From positions 35,989,375 to 36,053,374 of the forward strand of contig NC_080181.1 in NCBI RefSeq assembly GCF_950295315.1: DNA of 64,000 bases, in the 5' to 3' direction. Below are positions 1 to 8,136 of the stretch, one piece after another. Source of the stretch: Erinaceus europaeus (Eukaryota; Chordata; Mammalia; Eulipotyphla; Erinaceidae). Numbering within the stretch: position 1 is the stretch's first letter; each line of letters starts with the position of its first letter. The translations under genes were made by a program, and so were the position numbers. The notes beneath the pieces are model-generated. The model was not told the DNA's origin. It ran no database searches and worked only from the letters and a program-made list of their open reading frames with translations.

Positions 1-37
1 CTGCTTGCAACCCCTTCCACCCCCTCCCTTCCCTGAT

Positions 38-59
38 GTGACCCAGCTCACAGGGTCAC
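38..59. promoter_or_regulatory. Inverted repeat GTGACCC-N8-GGGTCAC (ER8-like)
   Basis: Perfect 7-bp arms around an 8-bp spacer. TGACCC and GGGTCA are perfect nuclear-receptor half-sites arranged as an everted repeat with spacing 8, a spacing known for some retinoid and vitamin D receptor elements. It is present near the start of every unit, and the private T in unit 14 (near 43398) lies in the spacer. Whether any receptor binds is unknown; alternatively it is just a short hairpin. Confidence 0.35.
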
Positions 60-220
60 CGGCTCACCCCATCCACACCCACACCCGCCAACACATTCCC
101 TGGTTCAGCCCCACTGCCCTATTCAGCCGAACTGGCTCCTTTGCAACCTACCTGTGCAGCGTTGATTGTCTTCATCATTCAAGGAGAGACCTCCTGTTGT
201 ACTTAGCTTGGTTGACTGGT

Positions 221-274
221 GGATGGATGGATGATGGATGGATGGATGGATGGATGGATGGATGGATGGATGGA
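221..274. repeat. (GGAT)n tetranucleotide run
   Basis: Copies of GGAT with one GATGATGG phase slip near 231. Length varies strongly between units: short in units 9-11, long in units 6 and 12. In units 4 and 9-14 and 16 it ends in GGAGGGACACG. It reads as repeated WMDG on the plus strand, which is an artefact of the repeat. Confidence 0.95.
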
Positions 275-404
275 CACGTCAATGGATTGGTAATGTACAG
301 GCAAAGCACCATCTATAGGGGTAGCTGAGACCGCTGGTTTCAGAGCTCTAGTCTGCTGTCAAATGTAAAGCATTAATTTATCAATAACAAAATTGAATAA
401 GTAC
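275..404. other. Unrecognised noncoding sequence
   Basis: AT-rich, no gene or element recognised. The state GGTAATGTAC (units 1, 5, 6, 7, 8) versus GGTATTGTAC (all others) near 290 is a useful marker. Confidence 0.5.
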
Positions 405-424
405 ATAAATAAATAAATAAATAT
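405..424. repeat. (AAAT)n tetranucleotide run
   Basis: About five copies of AAAT ending in ATATAAAAAC. Unit 2 is expanded and lacks the TATAAAAAC end; unit 13 has one more copy. Confidence 0.9.
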
Positions 425-539
425 AAAAACTGGGTTAAAACATACATGGCGTCTTTGCCTTTCTGAATATGGTTGCTGTGAGGATCTTAACAAGGAAAGC
501 AGTGTCCTGAGTAGCCCCTTGAAATAGTGGAATATTTCA

Positions 540-574
540 TTTTCCTTTCTTTTTCTTTTTCTTTTTCTTCTTTT
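540..574. repeat. (CTTTTT)n pyrimidine run
   Basis: Three CTTTTT copies within a pyrimidine-only tract directly 3' of SINE A (minus orientation). Units 5 and 7 have lost two copies. Confidence 0.9.
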
Positions 575-591
575 ACTTTCTATGTTCTTGA

Positions 592-782
592 TTATTTATT
601 GGAATAAATGGTCAGGAGTTGAGAGGGAATGGAGGCACAGAGAGTTTGAGACACAGAGAGACACCTGCAGCACTTCTGCACCACTTGTAAAGATTTCCCC
701 CGGCAGTTGGGGACCAGGGTCTTGAAGCCCAGTCCTCCTGCACTGTCACCTGAGTGCTTACCTGGGTGTGGCACCACCTGGT
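592..782 (-). mobile_element. SINE A, tRNA-derived, hedgehog ERI-like (unit 1)
   Basis: Read on the minus strand, the element starts near ACCAGGTGGTGCCA. It contains GCTTCAAGACC, a degenerate Pol III B box (family form GGTTCAAGCCC), then CCTGGTCCCCAACTGCC, AGTGGTGCAGAAGTGCTG, CAGGTGTCTCTCTG and CCCTCTCAA, and ends in a TTATTCCAATAAATAA tail. This order (tRNA head, CCCCACCTGC region, GGTGAAGCAGTGCTGCAGGTG region, CT-rich body, AATAAA tail) is how I recall the hedgehog ERI SINEs. Both ends are estimated to within about 10 bp. It is nonautonomous and codes for nothing. Every unit has it at this offset, so it was present before the array amplified. Family name is from memory; a SINE assignment is firm. 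Confidence 0.85.
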
Positions 783-930
783 ACCCTTGATGGGACACTT
801 TTTTTTAGCAATGGAAAGAAATTCTCGTGGCAAGGTAATAAATAAATGAAGAAATAAATAAAAGTGCATTGACATTAACTCAGTGGAAACACACAGGGAC
901 ATATACATGTCTGCTACCTGTATTACTAAT
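783..930. other. AT-rich spacer between SINE A and SINE B
   Basis: Contains T8, an AATAAATAAATGAAGAAATAA stretch and several AATAAA hexamers on the plus strand (836-860). No element recognised. These hexamers could act as polyadenylation signals if the unit is transcribed, but nothing shows that. Confidence 0.4.
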
Positions 931-1062
931 TCATTTATTTATTGATTGCCTCAAGGGCTTATTGCCACAGCTCAGTGCCTGCGCCACCAATAATCCACAG
1001 CTCCTGCACTCCATATGTTCCCCTTTCGCTGCCCTTGTTGCTTGGTCACTGTGGTGGTGGTT

Positions 1063-1098
1063 ATTGTTGTTGTTGTTGTTGTTGTTGTTGCTGTTGTT
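1063..1098. repeat. (TTG)n run inside SINE B
   Basis: About nine TTG triplets, then CTGTTGTTAC; on the element's own strand this is its CAA block. One triplet longer in unit 18, interrupted in units 10 and 17. Confidence 0.9.
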
Positions 1099-1216
1099 AC
1101 TGACCTTGCATCTGACAGAGAAAAAAGGAGAGAGGAGGGGAAATACAGAGTGGGGGGAGAAAGATAGAGCCCCTAAACACCTGCTTCACCCCCTTAAAGC
1201 GACTTCCCTGCAGGTG

Positions 1217-1237
1217 GGGGTCTGGGGGCCAGACCCC
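1217..1237. repeat. 9-bp hairpin inside SINE B
   Basis: GGGGTCTGG (1217-1225), loop GGG, then CCAGACCCC (1229-1237). It arose where the SINE's B-box region should be. Unit 18 deletes the left arm and loop; unit 15 breaks it with one change. Confidence 0.7.
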
Positions 1238-1302
1238 AGATCCTCCCACCTGTCCCCTCTTTTCGCGAGCGCCACAAGCCCTTAACCCTCTGACACACCG
1301 CC

Positions 1303-1607
1303 AAACATCCCTGGATTTACTTGATAAGGCGATATGACCTGCCGAGTTTTGGATCCTCATTTTCCTGAGTATCACTCCTGGAGACAGTGTCATGACACGA
1401 CACAAGGAGATCTCTGGTATCAGAGAGCGCCTGGAACAGCAGCTGGGGCTCTAGTGCCAGGGCAGGAGCAACTTCCCATCCACCCTCCACGGAGTCCACT
1501 TGCCTGCATTTTGGTCTTTTTCCCTCCAAAAAGATTTTTCCCTTTTTTCACTGAGAAACAGGCAGCAGACTGGTTACCCAAGCAGGGGGAAAAAAAATTA
1601 AAAAGAC
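1303..1607. other. Unrecognised noncoding sequence with a 12-bp palindrome
   Basis: About 300 bp between SINE B and the poly(T) run. No gene or known element. It holds GTGTCATGACAC (1387-1398) and an A-rich end (GGGGGAAAAAAAATTAAAAAG). The A-rich end next to poly(T) could be two retroposon tails meeting head to head, but I cannot identify either body. Confidence 0.4.
1387..1398. repeat. Perfect 12-bp palindrome GTGTCATGACAC
   Basis: Equal to its own reverse complement. It contains two everted TGACA cores like those bound by TALE homeodomain proteins (MEIS, TGIF). Present in all units that cover this position. Function unknown. Confidence 0.4.
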
Positions 1608-1624
1608 TTTTTTTTTTTTTTTTT
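1608..1624. repeat. Poly(T) run, highly variable
   Basis: 17 T here. By unit: 17, 28, 12, 17, 13, 13, 13, 13, 23, then A-interrupted in 10, 11, 12 and 14 (13 lies in the gap), then 25, 34, 21, 14, 30 in units 15-19. The interruption marks a sub-lineage. Confidence 0.93.
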
Positions 1625-2222
1625 AACCGTACTGCATGACCATCTTCTGGGAAGTATAGGTTTTGAACCTGAAAACTCTGTCTGTCTGTCTGTGTCCTAG
1701 TCCACAGAAAGAGCCACTAGCCCAGCCAGATGTCGTGCTCAGAACAGGGTGTTTTTGCCACTCATAGGCCTGCACAGTGCACTAGGGATTGGACAGCCTG
1801 AGACCCAAATGTTACATTGTAGATGGATTGTTTGCAGTTCTTGCTCCCCAGGACATTGGACAGTCTCAACTCCCCTACAGCCAGAAAAAAGACTCTTGAC
1901 AGCCTTAGAGCAAATGGAGTGGCAGGGAGATGGGAGAGTGTTGCATGTGTGGGCTGCTCATGCCCAGGTGTCTGTGGGGGGCCATGGCAGAGGCTGTAAG
2001 GGGGCAAGGGGGCAGAAGGAGACTGGTTGAGAGGCAGACTGTAGGAAGGGGAGCCCCTGAGGGTTTGCAGTGCTGTGTGTGGGTGTGGTGGCAGGGGGTT
2101 AGGGCAGGTCCCCCTGCTGGATGGTGAGATGGCAGCTGGGCTGGCCCAGGTCCCCCAGGGCTGAAGGGAAGCAGCAGGGTGGCAGGAAAGTAGCGCAGGG
2201 AGGCACACAGTAGATGTTAGTT
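1625..2222. other. Unrecognised G-rich noncoding sequence
   Basis: Starts AACCGTACTGCATG, with a short TCTG run near 1679-1692, then mixed sequence becoming G-rich after 1920. No gene, RNA or transposon recognised. CAGAACAGGG versus CAGAATAGGG near 1739 and A6 versus A7 near 1885 separate the left and right blocks. Confidence 0.45.
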
Positions 2223-2258
2223 GGGGAGCTGGGGAACAGGGGGCAAGGGGAAAGAGGG
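2223..2258 (+). other. Canonical G-quadruplex pattern
   Basis: Runs GGGG, GGGG, GGGGG, GGGG and GGG separated by AGCT, AACA, CAA and AAAGA. Loops are 3-5 bases, so it meets the G3+ N1-7 rule with a spare run. Present in every unit; unit 13 retains it just after the gap. Confidence 0.6.
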
Positions 2259-2455
2259 CATCCTTGAGGAAGTGTCTGGTCTAGAGAGTGGGGGGAGCTG
2301 GAGGCATGGAAGGTCCCAGGAATCAGGGACTGACAGGACCAGATACCTGCACCCACCCACTGGATAGAAGCTGCAGCAGCCAGAGCAGATGCCCTGGCTT
2401 GCCTGGGCCCAGAGTGAGTCCCTCTGAGGATGAGGAAGTTGAGGAGGAGGTGAAG

Positions 2456-2503
2456 GAAGAGGAGGAGGAGGAGGAGGAGGAGGAGGAGGAGGAGGAGGAG
2501 GAG
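2456..2503. repeat. (GAG)n trinucleotide run
   Basis: 16 GAG/GAA triplets inside a longer pure-purine stretch. By unit the number is 16, 16, 18, 17, 18, 20, 14, 18, 18, 20, 20, 19, 18, 21, 20, 16, 20, 17, 15. Unit 3 has one GTG and unit 10 one TTG inside. Reads as poly-Glu on plus and gives a poly-Pro-like frame on minus; I treat both as artefacts of a triplet repeat. A homopurine mirror tract of this size can form triplex DNA. Confidence 0.95.
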
Positions 2504-2545
2504 GGGAAGGAGGGCAGCTGTCAGTAGGCAATGGTATTAATAGAG

Positions 2546-2562
2546 GCCTCCACTATGGAGGC
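2546..2562. repeat. Short hairpin GCCTCC-ACTAT-GGAGGC
   Basis: Perfect 6-bp arms and 5-nt loop. Unit 9 has TCTACTATGG instead, breaking one pair near 29836. Confidence 0.5.
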
Positions 2563-2635
2563 ATGTGTCCAGGCAGTCACCCACCCAACCTCAGGGGCAG
2601 CTCAGGGCACCCAGGGACCTGGTGTGGGTATCTCT

Positions 2636-2645
2636 GGGGGGGGGG
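2636..2645. repeat. Poly(G) run
   Basis: 10 G here; 9-12 across units (11 in 2, 11 and 12; 9 in 13, 15, 16 and 18; 12 in 19; broken by T in 9). It shifts all reading frames across it. Long G runs are also where sequencing errors concentrate. Confidence 0.85.
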
Positions 2646-2800
2646 ACGGTCAGTCAGTCAGCAGGACTGTGTGTCAGTGCACATGGTGGGACAGGGGCCT
2701 GGCGGCCCTTGGCCCCCAGCCCTGGGCTGTCAGATGCCTGCCCCGTGGCCAGACACCCCCCACTCTGCCCATAGCCCCTCGGCCCGGCCCACCTGCTCCT

Positions 2801-2884
2801 GTTTTGGCCTTGGGCTCTGGCTCTGGTGGCTGGCCACCACCAGTTTTGGCCTGGGGCTCTGGGTCTGGTGGCTGGCCACCACCC
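2801..2884. repeat. 42-bp tandem duplication
   Basis: Two copies, 2801-2842 and 2843-2884, starting GTTTTGGCCTTGGGCTC and GTTTTGGCCTGGGGCTC. Each ends in TGGTGGC-TG-GCCACCA, a 7-bp-arm hairpin (2824-2839 and 2866-2881). Unit 15 keeps only one copy. Confidence 0.92.
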
Positions 2885-2944
2885 CTCAGGTCAAGTTAAG
2901 GTTCGGGGTCATGGCTGCTGGTCCACTGGATGGGCAGGGTCCCC

Positions 2945-2957
2945 GCTACCTAGCAAC
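2945..2957 (+). promoter_or_regulatory. RFX X-box-like site GCTACC-T-AGCAAC
   Basis: The right half AGCAAC fits the RFX half-site RGYAAC exactly; the left half GCTACC differs from GTNRCC at one base. The stretch CCTAGCAAC is also the core of the MHC class II X1 box. It is unchanged in every unit, with variation starting just after it (CCACAGG or CCGCAGG). Binding is not shown by sequence alone. Confidence 0.4.
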
Positions 2958-3063
2958 CACAGGAATCATCTGTGATGTCCTAGCCCCCGGCATTGTGTGC
3001 TGGCCACACTGGCACTGGGCAGCCCACCTGCCCTGCCACTAGGTCAAGCAGCAGCGCCCAGAC

Positions 3064-3077
3064 GCCAGGGCCCTGGC
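3064..3077. repeat. Perfect 14-bp palindrome GCCAGGGCCCTGGC
   Basis: Equal to its own reverse complement, the longest loop-free palindrome I noticed in the unit, and conserved in all units. It lies about 110 bp after the X-box-like site. Function unknown. Confidence 0.55.
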
Positions 3078-3240
3078 ACACAGGGACGGAAGGATAGGAA
3101 GACAGTGCTGACCGACGAGGGACCTCAGGGCTGGCAGCCAAGAGAAGAAAGAAGGAGGTGTACCCGGGATCCAGGGAGCCCAGGCCAGAGTTGCCTGCAT
3201 GCCTGCCTGCCTTCCTGGATATCTGTATGCTGCCTATGTC

Positions 3241-3249
3241 CAGGTAGGT
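3241..3249 (+). promoter_or_regulatory. Splice-donor-like CAG|GTAGGT
   Basis: Eight of nine positions fit the vertebrate donor consensus MAG|GTRAGT. It recurs in all complete units. No conserved coding frame leads into it, so if used it would belong to a noncoding transcript. Confidence 0.25.
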
Positions 3250-3257
3250 TTCTCAGG

Positions 3258-3325
3258 TCCCCTCCACTCCTGTCCTCTCCTGTCCTCTCCTCTCCTCTCC
3301 ATCCTTTCCCCTCTCCGCTCCTCTG
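3258..3325. repeat. CT-rich (TCCTC/TGTCC) tract
   Basis: Pyrimidine-dominated degenerate repeat. Units 16 and 18 carry one extra TCCTC; units 13 and 14 have CTCTACTCTCC; unit 8 has CTCCCCATCC. Its variants define the unit-end types used to see the two-unit alternation. Confidence 0.88.
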
Positions 3326-4010
3326 CACCTTGCTTCTCTCCTCTTGTCTGTCCTCTCTTCCGGGTGCCCTGCTCACCAGCTCCAGCACTCGTGAAGGTTC
3401 TCCAGTGACCGCTGCTTGCAACCCCTTCCACCCCCTCCCTTCCCTGATGTGACCCAGCTCACAGGGTCACCGGCTCACCCCATCCACACCCACACCCGCC
3501 AACACATTCCCTGGTTCAGCCCCACTGCCCTATTCAGCCGAACTGGCTCCTTTGCAACCTACCTGTGCAGCGTTGATTGTCTTCATCATTCAAGGAGAGA
3601 CCTCCTGTTGTACTTAGCTTGGTTGACTGGTGGATGGATGGATGATGGATGGATGGATGGATGGATGGATGGATGGATGGATGGATGGACACGTCAATGG
3701 ATTGGTATTGTACAGGCAAAGCACCATCTATAGGGGTAGCTGAGACCGCTGGTTTCAGAGCTCTAGTCTGCTGTCAAATGTAAAGCATTAATTTATCAAT
3801 AACAAAATTGAATAAGTACATAAATAAATAAATAAATAAATAAATAAACTGGGTTAAAACATACATGGCGTCTTTGCCTTTCTGAATATGGTTGCTGTGA
3901 GGATCTTAACAAGGAAAGCAGTGTCCTGAGTAGCCCCTTGAAATAGTGGAATATTTCATTTTCCTTTCTTTTTCTTTTTCTTTTTCTTCTTTTACTTTCT
4001 ATGTTCTTGA

Positions 4011-4201
4011 TTATTTATTGGAATAAATGGTCAGGAGTTGAGAGGGAATGGAGGCACAGAGAGTTTGAGACACAGAGAGACACCTGCAGCACTTCTGCAC
4101 CACTTGTAAAGATTTCCCCCGGCAGTTGGGGACCAGGGTCTTGAAGCCCAGTCCTCCTGCACTGTCACCTGAGTGCTTACCTGGGTGTGGCACCACCTGG
4201 T
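4011..4201 (-). mobile_element. SINE A copy, unit 2
   Basis: Same element as at 592-782; no difference noticed. Confidence 0.85.
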
Positions 4202-4349
4202 ACCCTTGATGGGACACTTTTTTTTAGCAATGGAAAGAAATTCTCGTGGCAAGGTAATAAATAAATGAAGAAATAAATAAAAGTGCATTGACATTAACTC
4301 AGTGGAAACACACAGGGACATATACATGTCTACTACCTGTATTACTAAT

Positions 4350-4721
4350 TCATTTATTTATTGATTGCCTCAAGGGCTTATTGCCACAGCTCAGTGCCTG
4401 CGCCACCAATAATCCACAGCTCCTGCACTCCATATGTTCCCCTTTCGCTGCCCTTGTTGCTTGGTCACTGTGGTGGTGGTTATTGTTGTTGTTGTTGTTG
4501 TTGTTGTTGCTGTTGTTACTGACCTTGCATCTGACAGAGAAAAAAGGAGAGAGGAGGGGAAATACAGAGTGGGGGGAGAAAGATAGAGCCCCTAAACACC
4601 TGCTTCACCCCCTTAAAGCGACTTCCCTGCAGGTGGGGGTCTGGGGGCCAGACCCCAGATCCTCCCACCTGTCCCCTCTTTTCGCGAGCGCCACAAGCCC
4701 TTAACCCTCTGACACACCGCC
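4350..4721 (-). mobile_element. SINE B copy, unit 2
   Basis: Same element as at 931-1302; no internal difference noticed (the flank near 4331 reads CTACTACC). Confidence 0.86.
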
Positions 4722-5023
4722 AAACATCCCTGGATTTACTTGATAAGGCGATATGACCTGCCGAGTTTTGGATCCTCATTTTCCTGAGTATCACTCCTGG
4801 AGACAGTGTCATGACACGACACAAGGAGATCTCTGGTATCAGAGAGCGCCTGGAACAGCAGCTGGGGCTCTAGTGCCAGGGCAGGAGCAACTTCCCATCC
4901 ACCCTCCACGGAGTCCACTTGCCTGCATTTTGGTCTTTTTCCCTCCAAAAAGATTTTTCCCTTTTTTCACTGAGAAACAGGCAGCAGACTGGTTACCCAA
5001 GCAGGGGGAAAAAAAATTAAAAA

Positions 5024-5058
<35 letters not shown>

Positions 5059-7425
5059 GTACTGCATGACCATCTTCTGGGAAGTATAGGTTTTGAACCT
5101 GAAAACTCTGTCTGTCTGTCTGTGTCCTAGTCCACAGAAAGAGCCACTAGCCCAGCCAGATGTCGTGCTCAGAACAGGGTGTTTTGGCCACTCATAGGCC
5201 TGCACAGTGCACTAGGGATTGGACAGCCTGAGACCCAAATGTTACATTGTAGATGGATTGTTTGCAGTTCTTGCTCCCCAGGACATTGGACAGTCTCAAC
5301 TCCCCTACAGCCAGAAAAAAGACTCTTGACAGCCTTAGAGCAAATGGAGTGGCAGGGAGATGGGAGAGTGTTGCATGTGTGGGCTGCTCATGCCCAGGTG
5401 TCTGTGGGGGGCCATGGCAGAGGCTGTAAGGGGGCAAGGGGGCAGAAGGAGACTGGTTGAGAGGCAGACTGCAGGCAGGGGAGCCCCTGAGGGTTTGCAG
5501 TGCTGTGTGTGGGTGTGGTGGCAGGGGGTTAGGGCAGGTCCCCCTGCTGGATGGTGAGATGGCAGCTGGGCTGGCCCAGGTCCCCCAGGGCTGAAGGGAA
5601 GCAGCAGGGTGGCAGGAAAGTAGCGCAGGCAGGCACACAGTAGATGTTAGTTGGGGAGCTGGGGAACAGGGGGCAAGGGGAAAGAGGGCATCCTTGAGGA
5701 AGTGTCTGGTCTAGAGAGTGGGGGGAGCTGGAGGCATGGAAGGTCCCAGGAATCAGGGACTGACAGGACCAGATACCTGCACCCACCCACTGGATAGAAG
5801 CTGCAGCAGCCAGAGCAGATGCCCTGGCTTGCCTGGGCCCAGAGTGAGTCCCTCTGAGGATGAGGAAGTTGAGGAGGAGGTGAAGGAAGAGGAGGAGGAG
5901 GAGGAGGAGGAGGAGGAGGAGGAGGAGGAGGAGGGGAAGGAGGGCAGCTGTCAGTAGGCAATGGTATTAATAGAGGCCTCCACTATGGAGGCATGTGTCC
6001 AGGCAGTCACCCACCCAACCTCAGGGGCAGCTCAGGGCACCCAGGGACCTGGTGTGGGTATCTCTGGGGGGGGGGGACGGTCAGTCAGTCAGCAGGACTG
6101 TGTGTCAGTGCACATGGTGGGACAGGGGCCTGGCGGCCCTTGGCCCCCAGCCCTGGGCTGTCAGATGCCTGCCCCGTGGCCAGACACCCCCCACTCTGCC
6201 CATAGCCCCTCGGCCCGGCCCACCTGCTCCTGTTTTGGCCTTGGGCTCTGGCTCTGGTGGCTGGCCACCACCAGTTTTGGCCTGGGGCTCTGGGTCTGGT
6301 GGCTGGCCACCACCCCTCAGGTCAAGTTAAGGTTCGGGGTCATGGCTGCTTGTCCACTGGATGGGCAGGGTCCCCGCTACCTAGCAACCGCAGGAGCCAT
6401 CTGTGATGTCCTAGCCCCCGGCATTGTGTGCTGGCCACACTGGCACTGGGCAGCCCACCTGCCCTGCCACTAGGTCAAGCAGCAGCGCCCAGACGCCAGG
6501 GCCCTGGCACACAGGGACGGAAGGATAGGAAGACAGTGCTGACCGACGAGGGACCTCAGGGCTGGCAGCCAAGAGAAGAAAGAAGGAGGTGTACCCGGGA
6601 TCCAGGGAGCCCAGGCCAGAGTTGCCTGCATGCCTGCCTGCCTTCCTGGATATCTGTATGCTGCCTATGTCCAGGTAGGTTTCTCAGGTCCCCTCCACTC
6701 CTGTCCTCTCCTGTCCTCTCCTCTCCTCTCCATCCTTTCCCCTCTCCGCTCCTCTGCAGCTTGCTTCTCTCCTCTTGTCTGTCCTCTCTTCCGGGTGCCC
6801 TGCTCACCAGCTCCAGCACTCGTGAAGGTTCTCCAGTGACCGCTGCTTGCAACCCCTTCCACCCCCTCCCTTCCCTGATGTGACCCAGCTCACAGGGTCA
6901 CCGGCTCACCCCATCCACACCCACACCCGCCAACACATTCCCTGGTTCAGCCCCACTGCCCTATTCAGCCGAACTGGCTCCTTTGCAACCTACCTGTGCA
7001 GCGTTGAATGTCTTCATCATTCAAGGAGAGACCTCCTGTTGTACTTAGCTTGGTTGACTGGTGGATGGATGGATGATGGATGGATGGATGGATGGATGGA
7101 TGGATGGACACGTCAATGGATTGGTATTGTACAGGCAAAGCACCATCTATAGGGGTAGCTGAGACCGCTGGTTTCAGAGCTCTAGTCTGCTGTCAAATGT
7201 AAAGCATTAATTTATCAATAACAAAATTGAATAAGTACATAAATAAATAAATAAATATAAAAACTGGGTTAAAACATACATGGCGTCTTTGCCTTTCTGA
7301 ATATGGTTGCTGTGAGGATCTTAACAAGGAAAGCAGTGTCCTGAGTAGCCCCTTGAAATAGTGGAATATTTCATTTTCCTTTCTTTTTCTTTTTCTTTTT
7401 CTTCTTTTACTTTCTATGTTCTTGA

Positions 7426-7616
7426 TTATTTATTGGAATAAATGGTCAGGAGTTGAGAGGGAATGGAGGCACAGAGAGTTTGAGACACAGAGAGACACCT
7501 GCAGCACTTCTGCACCACTTGTAAAGATTTCCCCCGGCAGTTGGGGACCAGGGTCTTGAAGCCCAGTCCTCCTGCACTGTCACCTGAGTGCTTACCTGGG
7601 TGTGGCACCACCTGGT
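7426..7616 (-). mobile_element. SINE A copy, unit 3
   Basis: Same element as at 592-782; no difference noticed. Confidence 0.85.
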
Positions 7617-7764
7617 ACCCTTGATGGGACACTTTTTTTTAGCAATGGAAAGAAATTCTCGTGGCAAGGTAATAAATAAATGAAGAAATAAATAAAAGTG
7701 CATTGACATTAACTCAGTGGAAACACACAGGGACATATACATGTCTGCTACCTGTATTACTAAT

Positions 7765-8136
7765 TCATTTATTTATTGATTGCCTCAAGGGCTTATTGCC
7801 ACAGCTCAGTGCCTGCGCCACCAATAATCCACAGCTCCTGCACTCCATATGTTCCCCTTTCGCTGCCCTTGTTGCTTGGTCACTGTGGTGGTGGTTATTG
7901 TTGTTGTTGTTGTTGTTGTTGTTGCTGTTGTTACTGACCTTGCATCTGACAGAGAAAAAAGGAGAGAGGAGGGGAAATACAGAGTGGGGGGAGAAAGATA
8001 GAGCCCCTAAACACCTGCTTCACCCCCTTAAAGCGACTTCCCTGCAGGTGGGGGTCTGGGGGCCAGACCCCAGATCCTCCCACCTGTCCCCTCTTTTCGC
8101 GAGCGCCACAAGCCCTTAACCCTCTGACACACCGCC
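7765..8136 (-). mobile_element. SINE B copy, unit 3
   Basis: Same element as at 931-1302; no difference noticed. Confidence 0.86.

Larger units (their letters stand above)
931..1302 (-). mobile_element. SINE B, tRNA-derived, hedgehog ERI-like, long form (unit 1)
   Basis: Read on the minus strand: head GGCGGTGTGTCAGAGGGTTA, then CTTGTGGCGC, GGATCTGGGGTCTGGCCC (a decayed B box; the family form is close to GGATCCCGGTTCGAGCCC), CCCCCACCTGCAGGGAAGTC, GGGTGAAGCAGG, CTATCTTTCTCC, CCCCTCCTCTCC, a CAA-triplet run, CAACAAGGGCAGCGAAAGGG, GCACTGAGCTGTGGC and an AATAAATAAATGAA tail. This matches the long ERI layout as I remember it, including the (CAA)n block and the GGAGCGGTGG/GCACCGAGCC-like 3' part. 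The decayed B box makes Pol III activity doubtful. Same orientation as SINE A, about 150 bp away. Boundaries are estimates. Confidence 0.87.
1..3411 (+). repeat. Macrosatellite unit 1 (reference for sub-features)
   Basis: Complete 3411-bp unit, left-block type: CAGAACAGGG before the 1750 region, six A in CCAGAAAAAAGACTC, GGTCAAGCAG at 3041-3050, and GGATATCTG near 3218. The poly(T) run is 17, the GAG run 16 triplets and the poly(G) run 10. All internal sites described for this unit recur at the matching offset in the other copies unless noted. Unlike later units it reads CCCCATCCACACC near 78 (units 4 onward have CCCCACCC) and has AATCATC rather than AGCCATC near 2964. Confidence 0.97.
3412..6842 (+). 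repeat. Macrosatellite unit 2
   Basis: 3431 bp, left-block type. The poly(T) run is long (28 T from 5027). The AAAT run near 3820-3847 is extended and replaces the usual TATAAAAAC. The GAG run is 16 triplets and the poly(G) run 11. It has GCAGCTTGC rather than GCACCTTGC near 6757, and GGTATTGTAC after the tetranucleotide run where unit 1 has GGTAATGTAC. Confidence 0.97.

Noticed and set aside
5..328. Frame with WMDG repeats
   Set aside because: A direct translation of the GGAT tetranucleotide run; no protein meaning.
869..1285. 138-codon frame with a Leu-rich segment that looks like a membrane helix
   Set aside because: The leucines come from the TTG run of SINE B read antisense.
1231..1302. 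Functional tRNA gene on the minus strand
   Set aside because: It is the tRNA-derived head of SINE B with decayed boxes and no cloverleaf.
1585..1700. A third SINE around the A-rich/poly(T) junction, with GGTTCAAAACC on the minus strand near 1660-1670
   Set aside because: The B-box resemblance and poly(T) are suggestive, but no recognisable SINE body or A box surrounds them.
2288..2527. Open frame with a long poly-Glu run (about 80 codons), kept in all units
   Set aside because: Triplet length changes keep any frame, the units are nearly identical, and no known domain, good start or downstream exon is seen. Overlapping frames on the other strand are kept equally well.
3030..3055. CTCF-like core CCACTAGGTCAAGCAG (CCACTAGGTCAGGCAG in the right block)
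   Set aside because: CTCF sites occur in DXZ4, so I looked for them. The start CCACTAGG fits, but the required GGC block is replaced by TCA, too many mismatches at key bases.
2997..3452. 151-codon open frame recurring in most units
   Set aside because: Low-complexity Ser/Pro/Leu-rich C-terminal half from the CT tract, crossing the arbitrary unit border; no family recognised; other frames over the same DNA are just as open.
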